Below are positions 19,511 through 29,456 of a stretch of 64,000 bases of DNA, one piece after another (position 1 is the first letter of the stretch; every line of letters starts with the position of its first letter). The notes below the pieces were generated by a model. That model had not been told where the DNA came from. It worked only from the letters and a program-made list of their open reading frames with translations, and made no database searches. Both the position numbers and the translations under genes were made by a program. Source of the stretch: Bilabrum cf. latius (lineage: Eukaryota > Bigyra: Bicosoecida > Bigyra > Bicosoecida); assembly GCA_965178125.1 (NCBI GenBank), contig OZ237741.1:558001-622000 (forward strand), in the 5' to 3' direction.

Positions 19511-20032
19511 ATGAGCTTAGCAAGATTATCGCAACCTAATGATATATCTATTCAATGTAAGAATGTCGCAACTGGTAGATTAGATAGTAGTGGTCTATAT
19601 GTAAATGCTGTTGTGAATAGTAGTGATGTAGTTGTTAGCAACGCAGGATTACATCTTGACAGTAAGGGTATCTCTTACATCACTTCGGGTGAAGCTTTAC
19701 GATTCGGTGCCAATACCGCATCTGCTGGTTTAGTTATGAGTTTTGATGAAGATGGTCACGAATGTGATTTAACCGTAAAAGGTGAAGTAGTAGCAAATAA
19801 CACCGTAGCACATAAAGGAAGGGTAAATTGGAGTGGTGGAGGTGCTACTGAATTTGCTAGTGTTCCGGGTATGACTTCTAGTGATTTGGTTTTTATTACT
19901 ACAATCACCCCCGCCAGTGAGCCGGTTGAATTTTCCCACGTAGTAGCAGGAACCGATGGATTTACGATTCATTTAACGGGTGGTAATTCCTCTAATGATT
20001 GGTCCGCTAATTGGATGGTTATTAAAGGTTGA
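19511..20032 (+). CDS. Beta-rich protein, possible fibre or decoration protein, 173 aa
   Basis: ATG 19511 follows TATATATACAAAAA; TGA 20030-20032; no TAG. It is poor in Lys, rich in Gly/Ser/Thr/Val and alternates short strands (G-L-Y-V-N-A-V-V-N-S-S-D-V-V-V, L-T-V-K-G-E-V-V-A-N-N), the composition of trimeric fibre heads or capsid decorations. Structural-class promoter supports a virion role. No sequence family recognised. Confidence 0.6.
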   Translation: MSLARLSQPNDISIQCKNVATGRLDSSGLYVNAVVNSSDVVVSNAGLHLDSKGISYITSGEALRFGANTASAGLVMSFDEDGHECDLTVKGEVVANNTVAHKGRVNWSGGGATEFASVPGMTSSDLVFITTITPASEPVEFSHVVAGTDGFTIHLTGGNSSNDWSANWMVIKG

Positions 20033-20072
20033 AAAATCTTTTTATTTATAAAAAATAAATAAATAGATAAAT

Positions 20073-20375
20073 TTAAATTGATATCTCCGGTGGTTTAATC
20101 CCGCTATTAAGCAGGGTTTGATTAAGTTTTTTGATATATTCCTCTAGTATATCCTTTTTTGGTTCTTTGAGATTTTTTTGGTGTTTCTTCGTTCGTTCGT
20201 GTCTCGTTCTGTCCTTCCTTCTATAATAACAATCACACACATCGCATTTAACTTTTTCATTTCCTCTAGCTAAATATTTTTTATTCCATTTGTCTTTGTT
20301 TGTTTTGTAATATTCCTACATATAATTAATTTTTGGTTGTTCCTCTGTATTGCTTGAACTCTAAATATCGCTCAT
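20073..20375 (-). CDS. C2H2-type zinc-finger protein, 100 aa
   Basis: Minus-strand frame from ATG 20375 to TAA 20073-20075 with two TAG-Gln codons. Residues ~43-66 form V-K-C-D-V-C-D-C-Y-Y-R-R-K-D then R-H-E-R-T-K-K-H, a C-x2-C...H-x5-H finger like those found in many PLVs and giant viruses. Class I promoter at 20402-20421. DNA or RNA binding is likely; an early regulatory role is inferred. Confidence 0.75.
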
Positions 20376-20401
20376 CACTATATATTATATAAATATATAA
20401 T

Positions 20402-20421
20402 GTTTAAGTTATTTTAAACAC
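20402..20421 (-). promoter_or_regulatory. Class I viral promoter palindrome (minus strand)
   Basis: GTTTAAGTTATTTTAAACAC, reverse complement of the class I motif, 27 bp upstream of the ATG at 20375. It also lies just past the stop of the primase-helicase. Confidence 0.7.
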
Positions 20422-20433
20422 ATAAAAAAGGTA

Positions 20434-23211
20434 TTAAATATTCTAATCTAATCGTTCGTTGGATTCCTTGTATACGTCCTTCATTTCGGGATACTAATAT
20501 TTATAAACTTCATCAAATAATTCTTTCTCCTTGGTGAATTTAATTCTTAATTCTCTATCCTTTTTATCCTTTTTATTTCCCATACTCCAAGAGGTTTTAA
20601 TATTTCCAAATAACTACTTATATAATTTTACTATTGCCCCGTGTAATTCACTATCGGTTTCTATTGGCTTCTATAATCTCGCCCCGCTTACTTCTACATA
20701 TCTTTTACCCATTTCTATATATTTAATGGATTTCTCATTTTTACGTGTATAACTTAAATCAAATTTATTCAATTTAAGCGTCTATAACATCTCCTACAAT
20801 ATGATTATTTTATTCTTTGTACTTTTTGCTTTCTCATCCTTAAAATCCTTTCTATCCTTTAATTCTGTCATTAGTTTATATTTATCTTTTCTCTTAAAAT
20901 TAGCATAATTAAAATAATTCATTAATTTGTAATTATCAATTAATAACATTTTAATATCCTCCGTTATGGCTGTCTCTGGTAGCCCTAAAATTTCAATTCT
21001 TCTTTTTATATGGTCGTTCTCTACATCAAATGAATCAATCTTTTCTTGTAGTATCTCCATTGTCGCCTCTTTCATCTGCTATTTATTCATTCGTTGTGGT
21101 AATTCTTTATCCACCTATACATCGGCGCCCCTGTTTTTAAGAATAAGCTATAAATGAATATATTTATTTGTTTCGTATGTATCACATTTGAAATTATATA
21201 ATTTCTTGAGTGGTAAATAAACCTTATATGATGCCTCTATCATTGCTTTATGGGCTATCTCTTCATCATCTTCTCCCTCAAAAATATCAATGTCAATATC
21301 ATTCTCCTACATTATCCTTTTTTCGTATTTTTCTAATTTAGTATATAAATCTGTCTATGCGTTAATTTCCATATTTAAGGTCGTCTATACCTCCTTTAAA
21401 TTCTCATATCTTGGATAAATGGATTTTACATCTTCAAAATATATATTCATATATTCGGGATTTCTACATCTTGCCAGTTGCTACATCATCTACGGCGGTA
21501 GAATCGTTTTTCCTTTATATAATCCATACACTGGGCGTTCCATTACACTATCTAATCCGTAAATGACTTTAGGACTAAATATAATTTTATCATATTTATC
21601 TAAGCTCACATCTTCATCAGGTAATAAATCACTAGTAATTAATTTAACGTCCTCTATACCATCTTTACATAACATTTTATAAAATGTATCTGCGTTCTTC
21701 TTGCTATCACACGCCAGTATAAATTTATCTTCACTTTTTAATTTATCGTAAAATTTCTATTGGTCTTTTTCAAAATATACTTTTACGTCCTTAAAATGCT
21801 TATATTTATTCTTAATGAAGCTAAATTCTACTCCAGCACATTTTAAAAATTTCATCGCTATCTGGGATATGTCAGCATCTACAGCAATAAACTATTTACA
21901 CGTCCTTATCATTTTTAAAATAATAAATAATACAAGAACCCTATTATTATTCATCGTGGTAGAACTTAATATATGCTCTATAATGCTATTGAATTCATCC
22001 AAGAATACGATGTATTTAGAAAAATCATAATTCACAATTTGGGGGATACTTTCCGGCGTAATGATAAGAGACTATCCAAAATCAAAATCTTTATTCTGGT
22101 AGAACTCACATTTAATATCTTCATTTAAAAAGCTCTCGTATTGCTCTGTGCCTAAACATACACGGGACACAATGGATAAGAACGGCGTTTGAACCTGTTT
22201 AATATACTTCTTAAATGCTGTTGTTTTACCTGTTCCTGTATCACTTTTTACCACATAGTTATATTCATATTTAAAAAAGCGTTCGGGCTTCTCTATATCA
22301 TCTAACTTAGGTTTATTAATTTCTGTATACCCGTTAATATTCTCGTCATAAGGACGATAATAACACTTTGAAATATACTTATCCTTCACAAATGCCTTTA
22401 AACTTTTATCATTCTAAATTATTGAATTAACTAAATTAAAGGTTTTTAACTTATCAAAATAATGGATAGAGTTCCACACCTTGTTATTTTTGTGGTAGTC
22501 ATATTTATTGCCCTTCTTGCTCCACTCCTACCATTCCTTCTTAAATCCTAAATATTTACTCGCTAGGGTTGCTTTATACCAATCACTATAATTATTTAAA
22601 TATTTCTTATCTAATCTATTTAATATAATTGACCAGTCTTTACCATTTAGAATGAATTTCATCATACAGTTATTCACATCTTGATTATCAATTTTTGATA
22701 TCCTTTTACTCGCCCCTCTCACGTTGGATTTCTTAGAGGATTTAATAATATACTTTTCATAAAATTTATAAAGCTCCTTAGGACATTTTTTTATTTCTAC
22801 ATTATTAATAACTTCGTATTTTGACCCATTTATGCCACTTGGTGGTGCCACTACATAAGCCCCATCATTCCTAATATCAACGTCAATATCTCTATTGGTG
22901 GTAGTTAATATATTCTAATCATATTTAAAATATAGATGATACCCTCCACCCGCTGTTTTAACCGTGAATGTGTTGAACCGCTTCACAAAGTCATCTGAAA
23001 ATTTCTTGATGAATAAATGCTCCTTCTCATCGCTCCATTTATATGAATCAATATCAAACACGGTTATATTATTAATTTCTCCGGTGATAATAGCCATATT
23101 CTGATTATTAAATCGTTTAGGTTCGGGTTTGGTGAGATATCGCCAACTTTTAACATCGGGTATTTTTTGATTGTGCTTGATGGGGAAACTTACAAGGTTT
23201 TTATTATTCAT
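20434..23211 (-). CDS. Primase-polymerase/helicase fusion, 925 aa
   Basis: One minus-strand frame from ATG 23211 to TAA 20434-20436 with many TAG-Gln codons. N-terminus: archaeo-eukaryotic primase-type signatures, T-V-F-D-I-D-S (about residues 51-57) and A-G-G-G-Y-H-L-Y-F (~88-96). Middle: Walker A S-D-T-G-T-G-K-T-T (~322-330), Walker B-like V-F-L-D-E-F, and later a helicase-type Q-M-M-Q-Q-L-A-R-C-R-N (Q-x-x-x-R-x-x-R). The motor resembles superfamily 2 origin-binding-type helicases rather than the SF3 helicases of virophages. It would unwind and prime viral DNA. Class I promoter at 23239-23259. Confidence 0.85.
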
Positions 23212-23238
23212 TTTCTATATATATTATTAGAAATATAT

Positions 23239-23259
23239 TTTTAAACTATTTTAAACGCC
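23239..23259 (-). promoter_or_regulatory. Class I viral promoter palindrome (minus strand)
   Basis: TTTTTAAACTATTTTAAACG, reverse complement orientation, about 28 bp upstream of the primase-helicase ATG at 23211. Confidence 0.65.
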
Positions 23260-23289
23260 ATATTTAATTATAGAGGGCTTAAAGGGGGC

Positions 23290-23570
23290 TATAATAATTA
23301 ATGAAGGTGAAAGGTGAAGTTTGCCATTTAGCCCTAAAAAATAGATTGTGATATGAATGGTGTATTTTAACACCTTCTAAAGTGATGGAACTATTTTTTA
23401 AAATTATCTTAAGGTCCCATACCACCTTCACAAGAGGCCCTACATCCACATTTTGCTAGAAATACTATATAATTATACGCAATTTGTGGATATAGCCATC
23501 GTATAGATTTTAATATAGCGGTTATATTAAAATATTTAATTAAATTCTAGCCCGTTTATTAAGTTGTAGG
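23290..23570 (-). repeat. Dispersed viral repeat copy 4
   Basis: Inverted relative to copies 1 and 2. Contains CACAAGAGGCCCTACATCCA and ATACGCAATTTGTGGATATA (from about 23476). The intergenic stretch 23212-23575 holds this repeat and the class I promoter; no gene is seen. Confidence 0.85.
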
Positions 23571-23575
23571 GGCTT

Positions 23576-24346
23576 TTAATTATAGATATCTTGTAGTTTT
23601 TCGTGTTCGGCCTTCACATCAAGGGTCAAATATACCCGGCTATTCCAAAACTCAGGGCTGTTTATATCATCGCTATTATTAATATTAAAATTTCTTTTAA
23701 TTTTACAAATCATAATTTGTAATTTACGAGGGCTAAACTATTTCTTAAGAGCCTCTACATCGGGTAAATTAATTTCACCAAAGAATACATCATTTCCATT
23801 TACGGACACTTTATACCTATAGTCTCCGTCTTCTAGCCTTTCCAGGTCTCCAATTATTTTTTTGTCTTCCTCAGGTATCATTTCGTCATCAGTTTCTGCT
23901 TCTATCTAGTCTTGTTCGGTACTAACGCTGTTTATTTCGCTTTCACTGTCAGGCTCCATACCGGTTAATTTTTCATCTATTGCGGTCTATCTAATTAATT
24001 CTGGCGGTTGTAAATCATCTACATCATTATAAATTTTATTATTTGGTGGTTTGTAGTCATTAAATTTATCTAGAATGTATGTTTGCTTAATTTCAACTTG
24101 GTCGTTATTATCGTGTTGTATCTTCTGTTTCTCTTCTTTCTTGGGTTTTTTGACGGCTTTTTTCTCTTTAATATCACTAACTATATTTTTATTAATTAAT
24201 TTTGGTTTTGAAAACTTACCACCTAAATCTACATACGTAGTAATGGTCTCTAAAATTTTTTGCGTACTATCTGTAATATGGTCTGTAGCCTTATAAATCT
24301 GCTTCATTAGGACAGGATTTTCAATGACATAATTATTAAAGTTCAT
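23576..24346 (-). CDS. Unknown viral protein, 256 aa
   Basis: Minus-strand frame from ATG 24346 to TAA 23576-23578 with TAG-Gln codons at 23987, near 23908 and near 23740. N-terminal third helical, centre Lys- then Glu/Asp-rich (S-E-S-E-I-N-S, E-E-D-K-K-I-I-G-D), C-terminus globular with Y-R-Y-K-V-S-V-N-G-N-D-V-F-F-G and a helix. No family recognised. Last gene before the right inverted repeat. Confidence 0.75.
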
Positions 24347-24624
24347 ATCTATAATACTAAGTTATAATTTTTGAGTTTTAAAAAAACGCTTAGAGGTGGG
24401 GGGGTTATGTGGGGGTTATCCCTGCCTATAGGCTAGGGTTATGAAGGGGGTTATGTGATGTATAGGCATAGATTAATACTTAAAAACATATACACCCTTA
24501 ATAAAGGTTTAAACTTTAATATTAAATCCTGTTGGTTAGACCCTCATATTTCCTAAGAAATGCTGAACTCCAATATTCAGGTTCAGGTTCATTTTGACGA
24601 TGACGAGTGTAGCGAGTTGCTGTT
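24347..24624. other. Gap with G-rich tracts, no gene
   Basis: Contains G7 (about 24398), G5 (24411), GGG (24435) and G5 (24446) separated by TTATGTG-type spacers, striking in AT-rich DNA and able in principle to form a G-quadruplex. It lies upstream of the minus-strand gene ending at 24346 and next to the right inverted repeat. No coding region. Confidence 0.6.
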
Positions 24625-25051
24625 GCGCGTTTGTTCCATTTGTGAAGGTATAAGCGAGGATAAGGGGGTATAATGAAGGTAGTTTAGAAGGTTGAATAAT
24701 GGAGTCCCATAAAGTGATGGAACTTTTGGCTAGAAAATGGCTAGAGTCCCATAACACCTTCACAAGAGGGCTACATCCACGTTTTGATTAGAACTTACAT
24801 ATACTAATACGCAATTTATGGATATGGTCATCGTATAGAGTTTTATATTAAATTGATTTTATATAATTAGAAGGATAAAGCAGTTATATGAAGTAGCAGT
24901 ATGAAGAGTATCACCTTGACTTTTGGAGCGACTAGCTCCAAAAGGAGTGGAACGGACTGAAGAGCTTTAGCTCTGATGGACTGAAACTATTGATGATGTT
25001 AATCATCCTTAACCGAAGGGAATAAATTTATTTATTACCGTAGCGGGGGGG
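24625..25051 (-). repeat. Right terminal inverted repeat
   Basis: Reverse complement of 91-517, also 427 bp. It contains copy 5 of the dispersed repeat, with the form GCAATTTATGGATATGG near 24809 that is closer to the internal copies than the left TIR is. Confidence 0.95.
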
Positions 25052-25056
25052 CTAGC
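25052..25056. repeat. Target site duplication, right copy (CTAGC)
   Basis: Direct repeat of 86-90, immediately outside the right inverted repeat. Joining base 85 side and 25057 side through one copy gives an uninterrupted glycosidase frame on the minus strand. Confidence 0.88.
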
Positions 25057-25679
25057 AGGTCCGGGGTCAGCTTCTGGACGTGGTTCACGTGAGTCGTCTC
25101 ATGGGTAAACGCGACGTAGCCCTCCCCATCATCGTCCACAAACACGCTCGGTGCATCGGGCAGTTCATTATACGCCATTCCACTGACGTTTCCATTCACC
25201 ACATGGAATGGGCCGTACGGGGAGGCGCTGGTGGCGACGGAGTACCTCGACCTCTCGAAGTCTCCGTGACCGTCGATGACGGGGAGGATATTCACCCACA
25301 TCACAAACTGGCCAGTTTTAGCTGACTTTGCGACCCATGGCGAGTAGAGAATACCTTCTGGCCTGTCGTGCACGGCCAGGACGGCACCGTGGAAGGTCCA
25401 GGATTGCAGATCTTTAGAGGTCGCCAGGTTCACGGTGTGGTTCATCTGGAAGCCGCACGTACCGACATTCGTCGAATGACATCCAGTAGGCTATTCGGTG
25501 CAGTTGCCGTATCCTGCTCCATATCAAAAGAAAGTGTCGCCGATCCTTATAGTTTGCCCGTCATGTACATCCAAAATCTGCCCGGTTACCGCATCGCGTC
25601 GCGGTTCGACGTTTGAAACGCGGGCGATGCTGGCAGCATATGTAGAAGCCACAAGCATAGACGCTACAATGGCCCACAT
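25052..25679 (-). pseudogene. GH43-like secreted glycosidase, upstream fragment with signal peptide
   Basis: Start ATG at 25679 opens a signal peptide (MWAIVASMLVASTYA). The mature part has the GH43 five-bladed propeller pattern: D-G-Q-T-I-R-I-G-D-T-F-F then Y-G-A-G-Y-G-N-C-T-E, A-T-S-K-D-L-Q-S-W-T-F, S-P-W-V-A-K, and a later V-D-D-D-G-E-G-Y blade motif. Such proteins hydrolyse arabinan, xylan or galactan side chains outside the cell. Between F-F and Y-G the codon is TGA (25524-25526), where relatives have Trp (Y-Y-W-Y-G), so this looks like a TGG-to-TGA nonsense mutation. A TAG shortly after (T-E-TAG-P-T-G) reads as Gln. The reading frame meets the element at 25052. The start lies 134 bp from a divergent gene, suggesting a shared promoter. 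Confidence 0.8.
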
Positions 25680-25813
25680 CCTGCTTTGGCGAGCAACAAA
25701 GGTGGAATTATAGATTTGATCTGTTCGCGCTGAAGGTTCCGGTCTCCCCAAGGTGTGGACTCCATCCAGACACAGTAAACGCCCATAATTGCCAGGTAGA
25801 GTTAGGGACCACC

Positions 25814-28800
25814 ATGTCGTCCGGTTCGTCATTGCTTTCTAGACTTAGTACGCCGCAAACAATTGCAAATTTGAGTGACGATGAAGACAGTAGGCACCTA
25901 GGCGGAGACGAGCACCAGCTGCTGGGCTGCTGCATTTCTGATCCTAGCGGCTTTGATGCTCTTGTCTCGTCGGGACGCCTGCCACTTGGACTTTAGCGTG
26001 CAATTTTGTTGTCACCTGCTGCCTGCGAGCTCGTGTCGAAGCTGCCAGTCACGGGGACGCAGCCGCTTCGAGCAGCTTGGACGGGCCTTGCACTCGCTGC
26101 CGAGAGGGTTGCAGCCCACCACGGAGATCTGATCCCCGCGGCGCTGGCTATCTCATAGGCTTGTGTTAGCGCTGCCACCAGCGGCGAGCTGTCCAATTAT
26201 TGCGGGAGGACGCTAGAATCGATAGTGGCGCTAGCAAACTCGATGTCAGAAGGCAAGCGGTGGGAAGACTGCTACCGAACTGCCGTAGAGTAGCGTGGTC
26301 TTGCGGACCTAGCTATGCTTGCAATTCGACTGCTGCAGACGTTCAAAGGTGACCTATCCGTCGCTCTAGGGGTGGAACGCTCGCCCTCACGCGTTGCGAG
26401 CGCCGGCGGCAGCACCAGCCGAGGTGCAGGCGCTGATGAGGCGCAAACATTGAAAGGATTTCGTCGACGGCCAGCCAAAGCAAAGGATACTATTAGAGAT
26501 GTCACAAGTGCAGGCAATGCCTCGCCACCGCCCCTGATGGCGCCATCCTCGGAGCAGCTGCTCCTGGAGCAAGCAAGCGACCGAGCACGCTTCCTGCCGA
26601 CTGCTCTTGCATCGCAGCGCAGGCTTCTACGACTAGTGTTCGGATCCGATACAGAGTCCCCCCCGCAAGCTTTGCCAAGGAGCGGCAGGATGGCGATGGT
26701 GCTGTGCCGGTGCATGCGGCAGGCCATCGGCGCAGTGGACGAGCGGAGCGACCCCTCTGGTACTGACGGGAGCCATCCCGCCGGTGCTCTCTACGAAGCA
26801 GTGTCTGTGGAAGTGGCCGCCCGAGTCTCTGCCCTGCGCGCTCTGTGCCGTCGGTTCGGAGACTCGGCTGCCAGGGAAAAGGGGCCACCGGCCGATGTGG
26901 TAGGCACGACAGCGACCATCGCCGCTGAGGCGGCCCGCATGGAGTACACCGGCCGCGAGAAACGGTTCCGCAACCGTTCGCGCGGCGCCAAGAGCACCAA
27001 GCTGCCCGGAATGGCCGGGGCGGCACCCGATGGGTCCAACTCGGCAGGATCCTCAGGCAGCCTGCGTGAGCAGGAGATGCCTGGGGGAGCCGTAGATCAT
27101 CCAGCCAGTGTCGGCTAGAAGAAGCGGGGCAAGGGCAGAAGAGGCAAGGGCCGTCGCAAGAAGCTGCAGGCAGGGAGTGACACGGGGCTGGAGTCCGGTG
27201 CCGCGGCACTCGGGGGTGTACATGCCAGTGGCGGGCGAGGAGCTGCTCGAGCCGCCGGGCAGCCAGGCGGGGACCAGGGCTTTACCGCGGTCAAGTGCTC
27301 CCAGAGAGTCAAGCTTGCTTGCGAGGTGCTGCTCAGCGGCAAGGCCACCGCAGAAGACCTCTCCATTGCTGCTGGCACATCCTGTCCCGGCGCTGCCTTG
27401 GCTGTGCTGGACTATAGAATGGCACGGCAGGCTGGGGATGCTGCGATGCAGGACCTATGCCGCTGCTGCAATTCGATCGTAAAGAGTGTGGTGGTAGCCC
27501 ATGCCGGCGGAGCGGCGCGGACGGCCGATTCTGAAGAGGATCGAAACCTAGCCAAGGCGCTAGATCGATATAAGCTGGCGCGAGCGCGTGTATGCGGTGC
27601 TCGCACTCGCTGCGTCCATGCGTGCCTCTAGGCGGACGCTGAGGGGCAGGGGGGCGAGCAGGACTGGTCGTTCGAATCGAGCCCTCTGCTGCACACACCC
27701 ACCGAGAATTAGTAGAGTTACATCGACGTGGTTCGGATGGTTTGGGTGGCGCTAGCGAATGCGACTGGATTGTGGCGCCTGCTGCCCGTGCACGATGGCA
27801 TGCCGGGAGCGGACTCAACGCTGGATGACGCAAGCATTGCACTGCTGGGCGCTGCAGAGGGCAGTATCCCAGCGACATGCGCGGGTCTTGCGGTAGCAGC
27901 GATGGTGCGCAGGACCGCGAGCGCTTGCTCGCATCGTGTTCAGCTGCAGGGCGCTGGCAACGTGGACGCTATGCTCATGGTTGCGCGCGGGGAGCAGCCA
28001 AAGGGTGTACCCGTGTCGCTGTGTCGGCTCGTACCAGAGTGCGTGTGGAGGCCAGTGCTAGAGTCGCTGGTGAATGACACGGAAAATGGGGTGGCAGAGC
28101 GCGGCGATTTCCCGTCGGCGTCGGCATCGTCACAGGAGCTCGCATCGACCGCAAGCAAGGGTGCAGCCGAGGACCCGCCACTGCGAGCATCCGGAGGGGT
28201 TATGCACAGGGGGGAACGCATGGTCCGGTGGACGCTGGACGCACTCGTCATACCACTCATGCTGCAGGACGGCGCAGAGGCACCCAGTGTGCGGGAAGAC
28301 GTGGAGGCTGAGCGAGAGGCTGCCGCCGCCGCGCTTGCAGAGTCTCGAGCCGAGGAAGCAGTGGCGAGCGGAAGAGCTGACACCGAGGATGTGAGCGCTT
28401 CTGCAGCAGCCCCAAAGCCAGTGGATCCTGCGAATCTCCGTGGCTATGACTTCACTCCCCTGCAGACACCTCCCACCGATGCAAAGCTCCTCTGCGCATC
28501 GGAGCGGGCTCGGGCGGTGGCAGCAGCCGAGCTGTCGCTCTCCATGTGGGTGGATCTGTGCGAGAGCGAGGGGACACTGGAGCAGCAGGACGAAGCCAGG
28601 GATCTCAGACGACTGGCAGCGCAGTGCATTGCACCTGGAGGGTGGAGGTCCAACGGACCAGGGGAGCTACGGGATTTCCTGTACGGCCGCGTGCCTGGCG
28701 GGGGTGACCTGGATGAGGCCGGAGGTGCTGATAGGGAGGCGGAGGGCGCCGAGGCGGGAGGGGCTGAGGCGGTGGCGGCAAGTGGGAGTCCTTCCAGAGC

Positions 28801-28966
28801 AAGCGGTCCATTGGGGGGTTCGGGGATCATTTCCGATTCCGAACCCATGGCTGGGATCATGCTTCCTCTGCCTCCACTGATCCCGGACCCTCCATCTGCG
28901 GCAGGCCTTCGGTCCTCGAAAGCGATTCGAATGGCCATTGCATACAGGTATAGCGGACGGTCGTAA
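25814..28966 (+). CDS. Unknown host protein, about 1050 aa, single frame
   Basis: ATG 25814 sits in an ACCACC context and is divergent from the GH43 start 134 bp away. The frame is open for 3.15 kb to TAA 28964-28966, crossing seven TAG codons (25994, ~26156, ~26291, 27116, 27629 and two in tandem near 27711). Composition is Ala/Ser/Gly/Arg-rich with a basic patch after 27116 (K-K-R-G-K-G-R-R-G-K-G-R-R-K-K) and helical Ala/Leu-rich segments. The final codons overlap a good splice donor (GTAAGT at 28963), so the true end could lie in a further exon after the TC-tract at 29071. No domain recognised. Confidence 0.65.
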
Positions 28967-29456
28967 GTACATTTGTGAGTGTGGGCATGTCCCATTCTCT
29001 GTTTGCGTGGCCATCCTTCTAGCCCCAAACCGGAACTGGAACCCAGTGAATTCGTGCGAAAACTCTATTTTCTCTCTCTCTCTCTCTCTCTTGACCGAAG
29101 AAGTTGTCATTCTTGTCTCTACGTTCAAATCGTTCCGGTAACAAGCGAACAAATCAGGGCTGAAAGTTTAAGGAGCAAGTACATATTGCATAAGTGGTGA
29201 GTCCTATTTGCATTAGCGTCTGAACGCATTTAATTGGCAACCGGCTTAGGTGGCAATTCTGTAGCTCTGTGCTCAATGCGTTCTCAGATAGCAATCTGGC
29301 ATTTAAGCCTGGACCGGAGCAGAAACGATAAATACTTGAATCAGTAAGTGGCTGTGTCTCTTCCCTCGTTGCCGCGATCAACGGTCACATTGCAGCACAC
29401 TAGCTCTGGCTGGTTGCACTCTGCATAACGCAGGACGGACAGCAGCACAAATCAGC
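28967..29456. other. Intergenic, with (TC)10 microsatellite
   Basis: Holds a run of about ten TC at 29071-29090 followed by CTTGACCGAAG, which could be a polypyrimidine tract plus acceptor for the preceding gene. A GATAAATAC box near 29328 precedes the next gene. Nothing else identified. Confidence 0.5.

Larger units (their letters stand above)
91..25051. mobile_element. Integrated Maverick/Polinton-like virus, complete, 24,961 bp
   Basis: An AT-rich block with sharp ends sits in GC-rich host DNA. It is bounded by 427-bp terminal inverted repeats starting with seven C (91-97) and ending with seven G (25045-25051), flanked by the 5-bp direct duplication CTAGC (86-90 and 25052-25056). It encodes the Polinton hallmark set: rve integrase, packaging ATPase, Ulp1/adenain-type protease, penton-like protein, large capsid protein, B-family polymerase and a primase-helicase. 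Every long viral frame contains TAG codons that must be read as Gln and ends in TAA or TGA. No viral gene carries an obvious frameshift, so the copy looks intact. Family assignment rests on motifs and synteny; a relative among Polinton-like viruses (PLVs) rather than classical Mavericks is equally possible. Confidence 0.95.

Noticed and set aside
91-25051. A virus-encoded suppressor tRNA reading TAG
   Set aside because: I looked for cloverleaf or GGTTC-A/G-A signatures in the element and saw none; not an exhaustive search, but host genes share the code so none is required.
25524-25526. TGA as a Trp codon in this genome
   Set aside because: Only one case; the 2545- and 2303-codon host frames contain no internal TGA, use TGG for Trp, and end plausibly at TGA.
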